64,000 bases of DNA from Paralvinella palmiformis (GCA_025642065.1 JAODUP010000006.1:1600905-1664904), one strand, 5' to 3'; positions 12,905 to 24,059 are shown, counted from the first letter of the stretch. The notes: a model not told the origin generated them from the letters alone. Numbers and translations are program-made.

Positions 12905-13010
12905 TAATAATAATAATAATATTAATATTATTATTAAACTTATGATTATGATGATGAGAATAATACTAATAATTATAATATTAGTAATTTTAATAATAAT
13001 AACATTCTCA
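12905..13010. repeat. (AAT)n-rich low-complexity stretch
   Basis: Degenerate aat/att trinucleotide runs; the Asn/Ile-rich frame here is an artefact. Confidence 0.8.
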
Positions 13011-13831
13011 ATGGTGTATCAATTTGGATCAGGTCGATTAGATACAGTGATTTTGTTCTACTTCGTATTTTGAATATATGAAATAGGATCTTGTACAGAG
13101 TTCTAAAACGTACAACAACGTAATGCATCTGGAATGTAACTGGTGTTATATTTTCCGATTGTGTGTCACCGGAGGAGGTATTATATAAAAAATGTATTGC
13201 CACAGTTAAGTTGAGAAATGAAAAGGCTCGTTATTTACGTAAATATACAATTCACGTGCTTCTCCATTCCTAGAGTATTATCTGATACAAGGCCTACATT
13301 TTCTAAAGACGTAGAATAATTTAGATAACTGGACCCTACCTTATAGAGAATTTTCTCAATTTTCCTCACGTCTTGGTTGAATTAGAAAACGATTAATTCA
13401 ATTAAATACTTTTCAATTTCAGTTCGTTCAACATTTAGCGGTTCATCCAAATTTGTATGTCTCCAAATCAAGCTTCAATTGAAATATCACTCCATTTATC
13501 ACATGGCTTTGAAGTATTGTACACTTGTGTCTCGTTGGTATTATAGTGATATGTTGCCATTTAGTAATTTCAGCAACTGATTTGGTGTACACACAGTATC
13601 CCCCGTACAACAAAATGAAAATCTTCATCCGCTGATGTTTTATCTGCCACTGAAGTGCACTGCGTTCTGTCCACGAAGTATGACTTTGCCAAAATTAAGG
13701 CAACCTAATATATGCATAAATTGAGATATTGCAGGCATTATTTGAGGAATCAGAAATTATCTTATTCTTGATAAGTGTTGTTTTCCTCCTCATGAAGTAA
13801 TTGATGAAATGGTTCATTAGTGTTTCAGCAA
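13011..13831. other. Sequence without recognised gene
   Basis: A 61-codon minus-strand frame at 13443-13628 starts with a hydrophobic stretch (MKIFILLYGGYCVY) but shows no recognisable family and no convincing splice context. Nothing else supported. Confidence 0.45.
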
Positions 13832-14095
13832 AGGTAAACTGTGGAAGATGTCCATTTGCGTTACTTACCATCAAGTCACTTGCTATATTTAAGAATTTCT
13901 GTTAATTCTTTCTACGGGGTTTAGTACAGACAAAAGGGTGTATGAATTTCTTCCCATTAAGTTCTTTGTTACTTTTTAGAGTTTCATTTGATCTTTTCCG
14001 CGGGGTTCAATAGACGTAAAATGTGGAAGATGTATGTTTGAGTGAATTCCCATCAAGTTCCTAGTTACTTCAAAAGTTTATTTTGATCTTCTCCA
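13832..14095 (+). repeat. ~86-bp minisatellite, three degenerate units
   Basis: Units at about 13832-13915, 13916-14001 and 14002-14095. Each carries 'ggggttcaatagac-taaa', 'gtggaagatg', 'cccatcaagttc-tagttactt' and 'tttgatcttttcc' in order. Unit lengths are about 84, 86 and 93 bp. The array abuts the 3' end of the Ty3/Gypsy remnant on the minus strand. Confidence 0.65.
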
Positions 14096-14227
14096 GATTC
14101 CTCCATCTTTGTAAAATAGAACCTCTTCCTCTCCTCGATTTGTGCCGTGTAGAGAGCTCCCTGTATATATCAAATCGAACCACTAAAGAACTTCAGAACC
14201 GGGTTCTCTCTATCTCTTTCTCACTCA

Positions 14228-14254
14228 CTCTCTCTCTCTCTCTCTCTCTCTCTG
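14228..14254. repeat. (TC)n microsatellite
   Basis: About 13 TC units ending at the edge of the Gypsy remnant. Confidence 0.9.
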
Positions 14255-14269
14255 AAGACCAATCTGTGT

Positions 14270-15450
14270 CTTGAACTTTAAGGAAGCAGAATGGGAGCGA
14301 CTTTGTTTCTATCGTCTGGCCATCCCTTCACGATAGCTTGACCAAGAGTCACGAGTGTGTCGTCATTTGCAGTGGCGCCTCTAATGCGTTCCAGGCATTC
14401 ATCCCTCATGTGACGTAGCGTGACATTGTTTTCGTGCATTTCTTGAACAGTAGAGGTCGAGATTGGTGAGCTGAGAGGATAGCTGTGATTGAAATGCTTT
14501 TTCCTTGTCTCTACTCAATTGTGTAAGAGTAATTCATCGCTCGTAGTAGCATATTTTGTAATCGCCTTGGTGCTTCTGATAGCGGTTTGACAGTTCGACC
14601 ATATGTGCAGTGATGTCCATCAGTGGCTGCTAGAATATTCTTGACGTCTTTTTGCTGCCTCTCATGTTGTGTCATTCGGATTCTGAGCTGTTAATGTTAT
14701 CATCATCATCCTCAATAACATGATGCACCCTGGCACCACGTGAGCTTCGTTTTCTGTAGTTTGTCGCTCGTTGCTTTCATATTCCGTTTTCAATATGCGA
14801 CATGCACTCTGACATAAAATGGTTCGCCATACGCGGGACAGGTTTTCTCTTCTCAGATATGAGTTCTGCCACAATACTTGAATTTACGCATTTGCTCTCG
14901 GTCTCTTATTTCTCTATGGTGAGTTTGTACTATGTGTGTGGTATCCAGTTCCTAGGCCTTTCTGTGTGAAAGAGCGGAGTACTGCTCGACATATGTCGAT
15001 GCATTTTGTTAGGTCGAGGTTTCGTATCTTCAGTAGCTCTGCACGTGTTTCAACACTATTGAATCCTAACACAATTCTGTGTCTAATCATGGAGTCTTCA
15101 GACATGTCGCAGACCTTGCATATTTGTGCCCGTATACGGATACCCGAGAGAAAATGTTCAAAATCTTCGCCTTCTTGCTGTGCTCGACCATTAAATAACA
15201 CTGTTTCCATGGTGTCGTTTACATCACCAATTGCATACTCTACTATATATGTGTGTGTGTATGTGTGTGTGTGTGTTTGTGTGTGTGTGCGTGTGTGCGT
15301 TTGTGTATGTGTGTGTGCATGCGTGAATATATTTGATAGCCGATATTTGAACTCGAAATAGCCACTCTGTTTCATTGAGTAATCTATCAACCGGAGGGAA
15401 TGTGGAAGTTATCATTTTAAATGTTCCACTAAAGTTTTTAATGAGCAAAG
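14270..15450 (-). mobile_element. Internally deleted Ty3/Gypsy retrotransposon remnant
   Basis: Read on the minus strand. First comes a Gag core (about 15225-14930) with QQEGEDFEHFLSGIR, then DSMIRHRIVLGF, then LDLTKCIDICRA, the classic Gypsy capsid C-terminal pattern. Next is a degenerate Gag zinc-knuckle region (about 14870-14790) where YCGRTH and CPAYG can still be read, with a stop and frame changes. An acidic HHVIEDDDDN stretch ends Gag near 14675. Within about 80 bp the sequence jumps to the end of RNase H (KPLSEAPRRLQNMLLR, about 14595-14530). The RNase H-integrase linker follows (MRDECLERIRGAT and AIVKGWPDD, about 14400-14310). Protease, RT and most of RNase H are therefore deleted. 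A (TG)n microsatellite interrupts the Gag N-terminal part. No LTR was identified. Confidence 0.8.
15246..15325. repeat. (TG)n microsatellite inside Gypsy gag
   Basis: Imperfect TG repeat with a few TA/GC interruptions. It creates His/Thr-rich frames that fuse artificially with the gag reading frame. Confidence 0.9.
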
Positions 15451-15529
15451 GCAATCGACATTCTCAGTATACTGGGGCCTAACTACTTACCAGAGACAAC
15501 GTGATTTCTTGGGTCATAGCATGAGAGAG

Positions 15530-16485
15530 AATGACACAAAGCCCCACCACTGCAGTGATTTCAATATATCCTTCCAAACACCCAAAAAAGACCAGTGTCT
15601 ACAATGTGAACTTTACAAATAAAAAAAATCCGCGAAAAGAAAAGATGACTGACAAATCGAGAGCAGTGGTAGATTCATCTGTCCATGTGGTGACATTCGA
15701 CTTGGAGGCAATATTAAGTACCCCTTGTTCACTTGTAAGCCAAGTGGGGCGCCTCTGTGGTCTAGCAGTAGCGTGCTGGACCACAGATCACTACCACCCG
15801 TGTTCGAATACCGGCGTGGGCATATTTGAAGGTTGTTTCGTCTTTCACTTCGTCTCATTACATTAGGAGGTCGCTCGGCCCATTTAGCCTACATTGTGCA
15901 CAAACGTGGCCGTAAAACATCAATCATCATCACTTGTAAGCCAAGTATATTACAAGAGAAAATTCAGTAGCTACAATCTATCAGTGTTCTCCCTAATTAC
16001 CAAACGGGGGTACATGATATGAATGGATGAATCGAAGGGAGGTCGTGGTTCTTGTAAAATAGGAACATGTATCATTAGATATTTGCGATCACTGCCACCT
16101 TCAGTTAAACATGTCATCCTATTCTCTGATACCTGCATCGTCCAAAAAAGGAATAAGTTCATCGCTTCTACTCTGCTGTATGCCATGAACACAATGCCCA
16201 ACACTGACATCATCGAATAGAAATGTCTTGAACCTGGCCACCCAAATGGAATGTGACTCGATGCATGCAGCAATAGAGCATGCAAAGAAAAGTACTTCTA
16301 TTTTCATCCCGAGTATGTGGGACACAGTTATACAGATGGTACGTCGCAAGAATCCATACATTGTTCTGCCCTTGAAATACGATAATTTCTGGAATCTAAA
16401 GAAACTGGCAAAAGAGTTATGTCAGAATGTCAAAGTTACAATGACATCAAAATGTATCAACTGATTGAAGATAAAATACTTGGGT
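15530..16485 (+). pseudogene. DDE-transposase-like pseudogene, SINE-interrupted
   Basis: Decayed copy of a protein family common in invertebrate genomes that I recognise by motif pattern but cannot name with certainty. In order: a KKDQCLQC dicysteine motif (about 15583-15610), TFDLEAILSTPCSLVSQV (about 15690-15745), then after the SINE a YYKRKFSSYNLSVFSL block (about 15947-15996), RGSCKIGTC (about 16042-16068), VKHVILFSDTC (about 16106-16140, with a likely catalytic Asp), LEPGH (about 16228) and QMECDSMHAAIEHAKK (about 16244-16290). A TAG stop and an apparent 2-nt deletion lie between LEPGH and QMECD, and further frameshifts lie upstream. An RNase H-like/DDE nuclease fold is inferred from the SD...GH...E spacing. 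It is non-functional. Confidence 0.7.
15746..15929 (+). mobile_element. tRNA-derived SINE (family 1) with 17-bp TSD
   Basis: Begins 'ggggcgcctctgtgg'. A Pol III A-box-like stretch (tggtctagcagtagcg) and a B-box (gtgttcgaatacc) are present, and the 3' end is 'ggccgtaaaacatca' followed by (ATC)n. It is flanked by a perfect 17-bp target-site duplication (TCACTTGTAAGCCAAGT at 15729-15745 and 15930-15946), so target-primed insertion and both ends are defined by the sequence. It sits within the coding frame of the DDE-like pseudogene. Confidence 0.9.
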
Positions 16486-16734
16486 TTCGACAAGTTAACT
16501 GATGTAGTTAATATGAGTAGCATGGCATAATTACGCAAAATGATACACCTACTTAGAAATTAAACCAAGAACTACGCCTTAAATATTAAGACACATTATT
16601 AATCATTACTCGGGTTCATCACTTACCTATCCATTTAATTTTCGTGGAGAAACTGTTAGATAATTTGCATAATAATGACTTTCCTTTTACATTGATGCAG
16701 TTGCCAGCTTCATCGAGAATGAAATTGTGATGAC

Positions 16735-16990
16735 GTCATTAGTTAGAGCTTAGGACTCTTATCCGAAAGGGTCACATGATTAAAGCTCCAGAAAGGTAAT
16801 GTTCACATGTAGCACGACTGGTGACATAATGTGACGGCTAGATGTCTTAGTTTTGTTATGTGCCTATAATGACAACACGCGTTGTATGTTCCTTCGGTAG
16901 TTGATGGGTAAGCTTGATTGAATCAGGTCTGAGTTAGGGATACTTATACTGCAAAGGCATCATTGAACAACACTACTGAATGCGGAGCTC
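16735..16990 (+). mobile_element. tRNA-derived SINE (family 2), head plus body
   Basis: The head 'gttagagcttaggactcttatccgaaagggtcacatgattaaagctcc' portion (16742-16790) resembles tRNA from D-stem to T-arm, with a CTT anticodon-like loop. The body 'gtgcctataatgacaacacgcgttgtatg' ... 'caggtctgagttagggata' matches 24072-24155. The 3' tail (gcgct...ATT) is degenerate here. The head is too altered to be a functional tRNA gene. Confidence 0.6.
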
Positions 16991-17066
16991 TAAAGTTAAA
17001 CCACCATCATTATTGTTCTAAATATGATTAAATGTGCTCCAGTAAACATTAGTCTATACTCTTTGG

Positions 17067-17094
17067 GTGTGTGTGTGTGTGTGTGTTTGTGTAG
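17067..17094. repeat. (TG)n microsatellite
   Basis: Short TG run with one TTTG interruption. Confidence 0.9.
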
Positions 17095-17789
17095 AGTGAG
17101 TAGTAAGGTGATAATAGCGACATAATAATAACAGTTTTGTTTGAATTTCGTTTAATTAGACAAGGATATGACCCTTAGTTGAAGTTGTGATAAGCCTGTC
17201 AAAGAACCCACTTGAGTTACAACATGGCAGGCGAACGCATACAGTCAAGCAATTTACATAAATAAATACAGTCTTATTCAAATCTGTCCAAGTCCACTAT
17301 TAAGAAATATGACTGTTGTCATTTAAATGGTTCGATATTGTTGTGGTTCTGCCTAAATAAATGTTTATGACAAGATACTTAAAATTTCAAAAAAGAATAA
17401 CCAATAACTCATAACTGCGAAATATCTATAAATAAAAGACTATCGAAACATTAATCGCGACCTTATAAAGTGTCATGGAAGAAGTTGGCGAAGTCTTCTT
17501 AAAATAAACACTTTGCATCAACATTTTGTGGATTTGTCATGTAAAGACTATTTTTATTGGCACAACTAATTCTCATAACTATATTCTCCAGTGTTAATCA
17601 TGCAGATACATCAGCGGAATAGTAAACATAATTTATTAACTATATCTCGACATAATATAAACAATATAACATATTTGATTTGTGTATATGTTATTTATAG
17701 GCTAAATAGCTAAATATTATTTGTAATTAAAAACCTAGTAATATCTTGTTCACTGGTAATCTAACATATAATTCAACTCATACTTTCTA

Positions 17790-17798
<9 letters not shown>

Positions 17799-17838
<40 letters not shown>
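17799..17838. repeat. (TA)n microsatellite
   Basis: About 20 uninterrupted TA units in otherwise unassigned AT-rich sequence. Confidence 0.95.
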
Positions 17839-17841
<3 letters not shown>

Positions 17842-18929
17842 TATATATTATGGTGTACGTGCATACATGATGGGGTGATAGTTCATGAACACATTGTAAT
17901 AAAATACAAATTGCATGTAATTAACAGTCTGCAGCTTAGGGTTGACATAGCAGTTGTTTATGGGTAATATTTTTATTCTTTCATTTACTAAATCTGTCTT
18001 TACATATAACGCCATATATGTTCAATTCATCTATCCCTCCATTTCATTTACTTGTTCTTCGTTTGATTCGATAATCAGTGAAATGGCGTGATTTTGCGTT
18101 TGGCCCGGAAATGTACTATAACTTAATTTTCGGTACATTATGATATGACTGTTAGTTATGATTATGAGATTGAGAACATTTTCTCTGCGACAAATCACAA
18201 CGGACACAAGCTACTACTTTGTATCTACAGGGCCCTAGGTACCACCGAGTACATATCTTTCCAGCGATATAATTCAACATTTCAAAACCTCTCACACTTC
18301 AATGTTCACGTTATGATTGATTCATAGAAGAACTTTATATTATAAAGACATTGAAATTCTTAAACTCGGGATATACTTGACATATTTAGTTCTTCCGGAT
18401 TTCTTCCAACAGTGATTTTACCAATACATACATGTAACACACACCACTCGTATACTTAATGATAATATTTATATATAATGAAAATGTAATGATGAACTTG
18501 TCATAGGGATTATTTCTGTGTTTGAGCATTTCCCATTATTTGCTTTTTTTGGTTAAATTACTAATACCAAATCGCTACCAAAAAAGTTACAAATAGACCA
18601 TTAGTTGATATCAAGATAACTAAAATCCAAAATTACTTATAGGCAGTTGACTTGAAAATAATAAAAAAAAGTAAACATAAACACAAACAAATCATATAAC
18701 CATTTCAACTGTGTATTATTTCATGCACTCTAGATACATATATACCGAGAAATATAATACATAGTCTATGCCATTTGTAGAATGGAGCATTGATCTGGAG
18801 TTATGTCTCCCTCTTCCATAAATAATAATTATTTAAAAATATCATTATGATTTGATATTTATGCGGTTGATAATAATCCTGAATTATTTTTATGATGTTC
18901 AATTCTTTATTTGCAATATGCTGTTTGTT
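17839..18929. other. AT-rich sequence without recognised gene
   Basis: The segment about 17925-18080 shows weak similarity in order of words to 22000-22130 (cagctnagggtt ... ttttattctttcat ... ttgttcttcg), suggesting a dispersed repeat. No gene seen. Confidence 0.4.
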
Positions 18930-20515
18930 TCTCTATTTTTTTCTAGGTAATGTATTTCCTCAATTAATGCTCTGACATACAAAGTTTTCTTATGAATGAA
19001 TGATTTGTAAAAATAGTATTTGGAACATATTATAGTAAACTCTCTAAGAGAGTAATAGCACATATTGGAAATAACATCAAAATAGGTAATCGATACGTGG
19101 ACATCAAAATGTTGGTTATACCATTCTATAATTTGTTCTCAAAGTAATTTGGTATTTGTACAACCCACATTATGTGCTCCAGCGAGTCAGCATGGTTATT
19201 ACGTGAATCATATGTATTGGAGTTTACCATATTAAAGGCATAAAGCTTGTTAAAAATTCTATGTAATTATTTGTATTGAAAACTTCTTAGACTATTATCT
19301 ATGGTCACCAAAATAGATAAGCGTAAAACATGTATTTGATATAATTTGAAAATCTGTAATATAATGTGACCACTTCTCCTGTAAAATGTTTGATTTTGAA
19401 ACATTTAAAATCAATCCTGCGTATACAATCTTTGAAACATATTTATTGGACATACGGGTTAGTTTGTTATATTTAACATGCAGGGTGGTTTCTTCAATAA
19501 TTCCAGCAGCATGTAACATTTGGAATTTCCATTCTCGTGGAATAGCACTAATAATGCTATTGTATTCCTTAATTTTTAGGTTGACATCATTAATCATATT
19601 TCAATCCAGTAAGTTGGTTTCATAGTAAAACTCATTAAGAGTATGTAACGGGTTTCAATACATTCCATCTTTAATATTTCCCAATTCAAATCCGGGATTA
19701 AACCGTATTGCTTAATTACAGCACTTATCAAGTTAACATATTCTGGATCAATTAAGAGCGAACAATGTAATTTCCAGTAGTCTGGTCTCCATTCTAGATC
19801 TACGAAGCAGCAATTAATGTTTATTAGGGAGTGATCTGTTTTATAGCATCGACCTATTGATGAACATTCGACACAACCCTGTATAGAGTCAGACACTAGA
19901 AATATATCCAGACTGCTGTGTATTGGGTAGGGATTTCTTTTTCTCCAAGTGCATTGTCTTGTACTTGGATGTTCTACTCTGCAGATATTAATGATATTTT
20001 GTGCTTCCATAAATTCTATTAATTCCTAGACCTAGTACGTGTCGTCTCTAAGCCCCCTTCTTTATATATTTGCACTTCTAGAACAAAATTAAAACCCCCT
20101 CCTATAAACTATTTTACGACATTCAAATTCCATAACCTTTGTTACCTAAATTTTCAAAGAAGTGAAACTCATCGAAGTTGGAGGCATATACATTTAGTAT
20201 GAGTATTTCTCTGTCTCAAATACGTAATTGTATCAATAGTATTCTTCCTTCCGAACTATATTTCTCGAATATGTCATAATTTACCTGGTTTTTAATCAAG
20301 AGAGCTAATCCTCTGCTGTCAATAGAGCCATGGGCATATACAAAATGTTCCATTCCATTCCTGTTTCCAACTGTTTCATCGTTGGGGGTGGAATGGGTGT
20401 CCTGCAGTAATATAAGATTGTAACTTTTGTTGTGCAACCAAGAGAATACTGGTTTTCGTTTGGATGGGTATCTGATGACATTACAGCTCAGACCACAAAT
20501 ACTATGCACTAATTA
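18930..20515 (-). mobile_element. L1/Tx1-like LINE remnant lacking its RT core
   Basis: Read on the minus strand. The AP-endonuclease starts near 20510 with GLSCNVIRYPSKRKPVFSWL, then NLILLQDTHST, then HGSIDSRGLALLIKN. Its C-terminal half (about 20000-19780) has WRKRNP, SLDIFLVS, TDHSLI and YWKLHCSLL, the expected order. The catalytic RT palm that should follow is absent. Near 19600 the sequence passes directly to the C-terminal module (IPREWK; then, after frame changes, LRSFQYK and LEHIMWVV near 19260-19130). Many stops are present. The FQYK-type C-terminal motif is typical of L1/Tx1-type elements from molluscs and cnidarians as I know them. Confidence 0.75.
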
Positions 20516-21699
20516 ATATAATAGTTGAGAGCCGTATATTTAATCCAAGTCCGCCACAAAATAAATATTGAATATCATCTTATGTTTATGTTTGGCATTT
20601 ATATCACAAGGAGGCTGGTGTTGATAAAGGTAGAGTTGAAATAAAAGAAATAACAAGGGATTGTGCACTTTACATAGTACACAATTGCTACCATTACTAA
20701 GTACTGTACATTCACCCTCAGAAGATCAGTGTAATACACTTTGATCATACATATGAGTGCACGGTACCCCCACACAACAGTTCCTTTCCACGCTGGACCC
20801 CATTCTACATGTACATATAGTTCCTTTGTTTTCTTCACACTTGAAAAGTTGTCATGGTCCAGAATTCTTTTAGATTGATACATTTTAGGCCAAGGTGATA
20901 AATTGTACATTTCTTGGTATAAATTCATATTACACTTAAGAAAAAAGTATTTAAAAAGAAGAAAAAACCCATCAGTATCCATATAATTAATACTGGAATT
21001 TTGATGAATATTGTAACTAAAATGGCAGTTCAACTTGATCAATAATCTTATCTACATTAATCATGCACATGTATACATGTATCCTTTTCTTTCATTATCC
21101 ATATATATCAAAACATATCTGTAAAATCCATAAATACATATCAGAGCTTATTTTAATCCTAAGGGGATGCTTGCTGAATCGCTAAAAATAATATCTTCTA
21201 CAAATACAAATATTCATGCCCATAATAGTCAATATTGTCCGAACCTTCACGTTGTTCCACTTCTAACTTCCTTTATTGACAGAACTTGCATTCATTCTGC
21301 GCCACAATTTTCGCTTAACCGCATCCAAATAACATATAATATACTGTCGTATAATATATATATGTCAGCTCAGCTATAAGGTGAAAAACACTTCATTAGT
21401 CTATATTATTGTTGCTTTATTAATTTTGCTATGCTACAATAATCGCATTATTTGCGCATATACGTACATCAGATGCTCGGGGCTTTTATAAATCAAATAG
21501 TACTCCATCGATCCTGGTATTTAATATAATTATAGTTTGGGACACGCGATTCAGGGATATTACTTGATGTAATATATACATCGACCTGTCAATTTATAAT
21601 ATATTCCGTGTAACCAAAATGTTTCATTATATTATTTCAGTTATGAATTATTCACATGTATATACTAATGTATTGCATAGTTTGGAATAAATATCTATC
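20516..21699. other. Sequence without recognised gene; one unexplained 147-codon ORF
   Basis: An uninterrupted minus-strand frame at 20599-21042 has no recognisable domain. It lies just upstream (on that strand) of the LINE endonuclease, where LINE ORF1 or 5' UTR sequence would be expected, but no ORF1 motif was identified. The rest is AT-rich and unassigned. Confidence 0.35.
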
Positions 21700-21714
21700 T
21701 ATATATATACAATT

Positions 21715-21842
21715 TCACTTTTCATTCGATTAAGTTATCAAGATATAGAACGTCAATTTCGGGGACAGTAATCAGAAACATGCGGAATAGAACCATTTCT
21801 TCTCAAATTGTCTATATAATAAGATAAACAGTATGATGTCAA
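21715..21842 (+). repeat. Local duplication copy 1
   Basis: Shares ordered words with 22130-22264: 'cacttttcattcgattaagtta', 'gtcaatttcggggaca', 'aatcagaaacatgcggaat', 'ccatttcttct' and 'gtatgatgt'. About 415 bp separate the copies; they are diverged and non-coding. Confidence 0.5.
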
Positions 21843-22129
21843 AACATATTTGTCATGTGCAGATAAACATCATTTTATTATATGTGTGTGCGTATGTGTA
21901 TATCTATGGATGGTGAGTGTACGTGTATGCGTGAGGGAATATGTTTGGTGAGAAAAATGTAATCAAATATAAAATATAAAACCCTATTTGGGACAGGAAT
22001 GAGCTGCTTCCAGCTCAGGGTTATCGTAACAATTAGTTGTGGATGGTATTCTTTATTCCTGAATTTTTTGAATATATATTTGCATAGAACACTAGATACA
22101 ATTAATGAATGTTGTTCTTCGTCGTTTCA

Positions 22130-22264
22130 TTCAAATTTCAGTTTTCTTTGGATTGAGTTACAAGGACCTTGATTGTCAATTTCAGGGACAACAATCAAAA
22201 ACGCACCGAATGAAACCTTTTCTACCAAGATAAGTGTTATAAGAAGAGCTAACGTATGATGTTA
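22130..22264 (+). repeat. Local duplication copy 2
   Basis: Partner of 21715-21842. The following words 'ccaaaaggtaaggcaatatattataat' (22263-22290) recur at about 22601-22630, so this region has undergone more than one local duplication. Confidence 0.45.
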
Positions 22265-22876
22265 CCAAAAGGTAAGGCAATATATTATAATAGGGATCAT
22301 TATGTTACCATGTTAAATTAAGTGAATTTATTTAATTAATTTACGAAATTTGATAGAATCAAGTCTGTGTCCTTACTTGATTAAAATGATAAAAGTACAA
22401 GATGCTGTAAGTATGCTATACATGATCTGGTATATTTAGTCTTGGTCGAATCACGTCGGGATGATTTACTCGTTTACTAAAATACAGTCCAAGTTGTTCT
22501 ACTCTTAAGAAAGCTGACACGAAAATATGTTACACACCACACCCAAACTTAGATTATCAATGAAGGATGCCTACTGTGATTAGTTATTACCAAAGACCTG
22601 TTCCCAAAAGGTAAGGCAGTATATAATAATAAGTTTCCATGAGATAGCATTGCTAATTTTTGCTTTAATAACTGCAACCACACCCACGTTTAGAACCAGG
22701 CGAGTTCACAGTCAGAATAGCCGAGGAGAGCAACAAAGGTATTGCATTGAAGCATGTAATCCTTATTTGTAATCTAGTGGTTAATGGTATCATCATTCTC
22801 ATCTACGGTCATTGAACTTTGTTGTATACCTAATGTTTCTAATTATGGAAAAAGACATCAAAGGACACCTACGCAC

Positions 22877-22878
22877 AT

Positions 22879-22926
<48 letters not shown>

Positions 22927-22945
22927 ACACACAAACACACATCGT
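22877..22945. repeat. (CA)n microsatellite
   Basis: About 30 CA units with a few interruptions. Confidence 0.95.
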
Positions 22946-23003
22946 CCAGAGTTTGAATTCACGGTTCGAGATTCTCTGTGCCTGTGCCTTATTATACACA
23001 GCT

Positions 23004-23775
23004 AAAACACACACACACACACACTGACTGACTGACTTTACTGACTGACTGACTGATCTGACTGACTGACTGACTGACTGACTGACGCTGACTCACTCAC
23101 TCACTCACTCACTCACTCACTCACCACTCAATACTCACAAATGACTCACTGACTCACTGACTCACTGACTAACTGACTCACTGACTCACTCACTGACTCA
23201 CTCACTTACAAATACTCACTGACTGACTGACATACTCACTTACACACACTCACTCCACTGACTCACTCACTCACTCACTCACTCACTCACTCACTACTCA
23301 CTACTACTACTACTCCCACTCACCACTCCCACCACTCACTCACTCACTCACTCACCCTCTCACTCACTCACTCACTCACCACCACTCACTCACTCACTCA
23401 CTCACTCACCACTCATCTCACCTCACTCACTCACTCACTCACTCACTCACTCACTCACTCACTCACTCACTCACTCACTCACTCACTCACTCACTCACTC
23501 ACTCACTCACTCTCACTCACTCACTCACTCACTCACTCACTCACTCACTCACTCACTCACACTCATCACTCACTCACTCACTCACCACAAACAAACAAAC
23601 AAACAAACAAACAAACAAACAAACAAACAAACAAACAAACAAACACACAAACAAACAAACAAACAAACAAACAAACAAACAAACAAACAAACACTCACTC
23701 ACTCACTCACTCACACCACAACACACACAAAAAACACATATACACGCACACACACACTCAAACACACTCGCAAGT
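23004..23775. repeat. Composite tetranucleotide satellite block (CTGA/CTCA/CAAA)n
   Basis: About 770 bp built from successive blocks: (CTGA)n at about 23025-23090, a long (CTCA)n stretch at about 23094-23585 with ACT/CCA interruptions, (CAAA)n at about 23587-23690, then CTCA and CA again. The stepwise change of unit suggests successive point change and expansion from CA-rich flanks. Confidence 0.95.
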
Positions 23776-24059
23776 ACTCAAACACAGACAGACACACCGC
23801 GGTCTCAAGTAAGCTATATTTACGATGTATGACATTTAAAAAGAACTAGCATGTAGTCATTATTTATTTTTCTTCCTTAATGACTGCATTAGGTGATTAC
23901 ACGCTTGTGTGTTTCCTTTTTGTTAATAAAGTCTTTGTTCATTAATGTCACGGCCATTTGACAGTCATGAGACAACGTATTCGTGATAACAATTCTCTGC
24001 AAAGATGGCTTGAAACAAAAGTTGTTATAGGTAAATAGGCATTTAACTATGGCTATGTT

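Noticed and set aside
14936..15361. 141-codon plus-strand ORF
   Set aside because: Antisense shadow of the Gypsy gag frame plus a TG microsatellite.
15760..15815. A-box/B-box pair suggesting a tRNA gene
   Set aside because: Part of a dispersed SINE with target-site duplications; no cloverleaf with a valid acceptor stem.
16740..16792. tRNA-like fold suggesting a tRNA gene
   Set aside because: Arms are mismatched and the sequence continues into a repeated SINE body, so it is a SINE head and not a functional tRNA gene.
20599..21042. 147-codon minus-strand ORF as a gene
   Set aside because: No recognisable domain, no clear splice or promoter context; may be LINE 5' sequence or chance.
22784..23027. 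His/Thr-rich ORFs near 22.9 kb
   Set aside because: Translations of the (CA)n repeat.
23004..23775. Regular spacing suggesting a CRISPR array
   Set aside because: Simple tetranucleotide satellite with no spacers; eukaryotic sequence.
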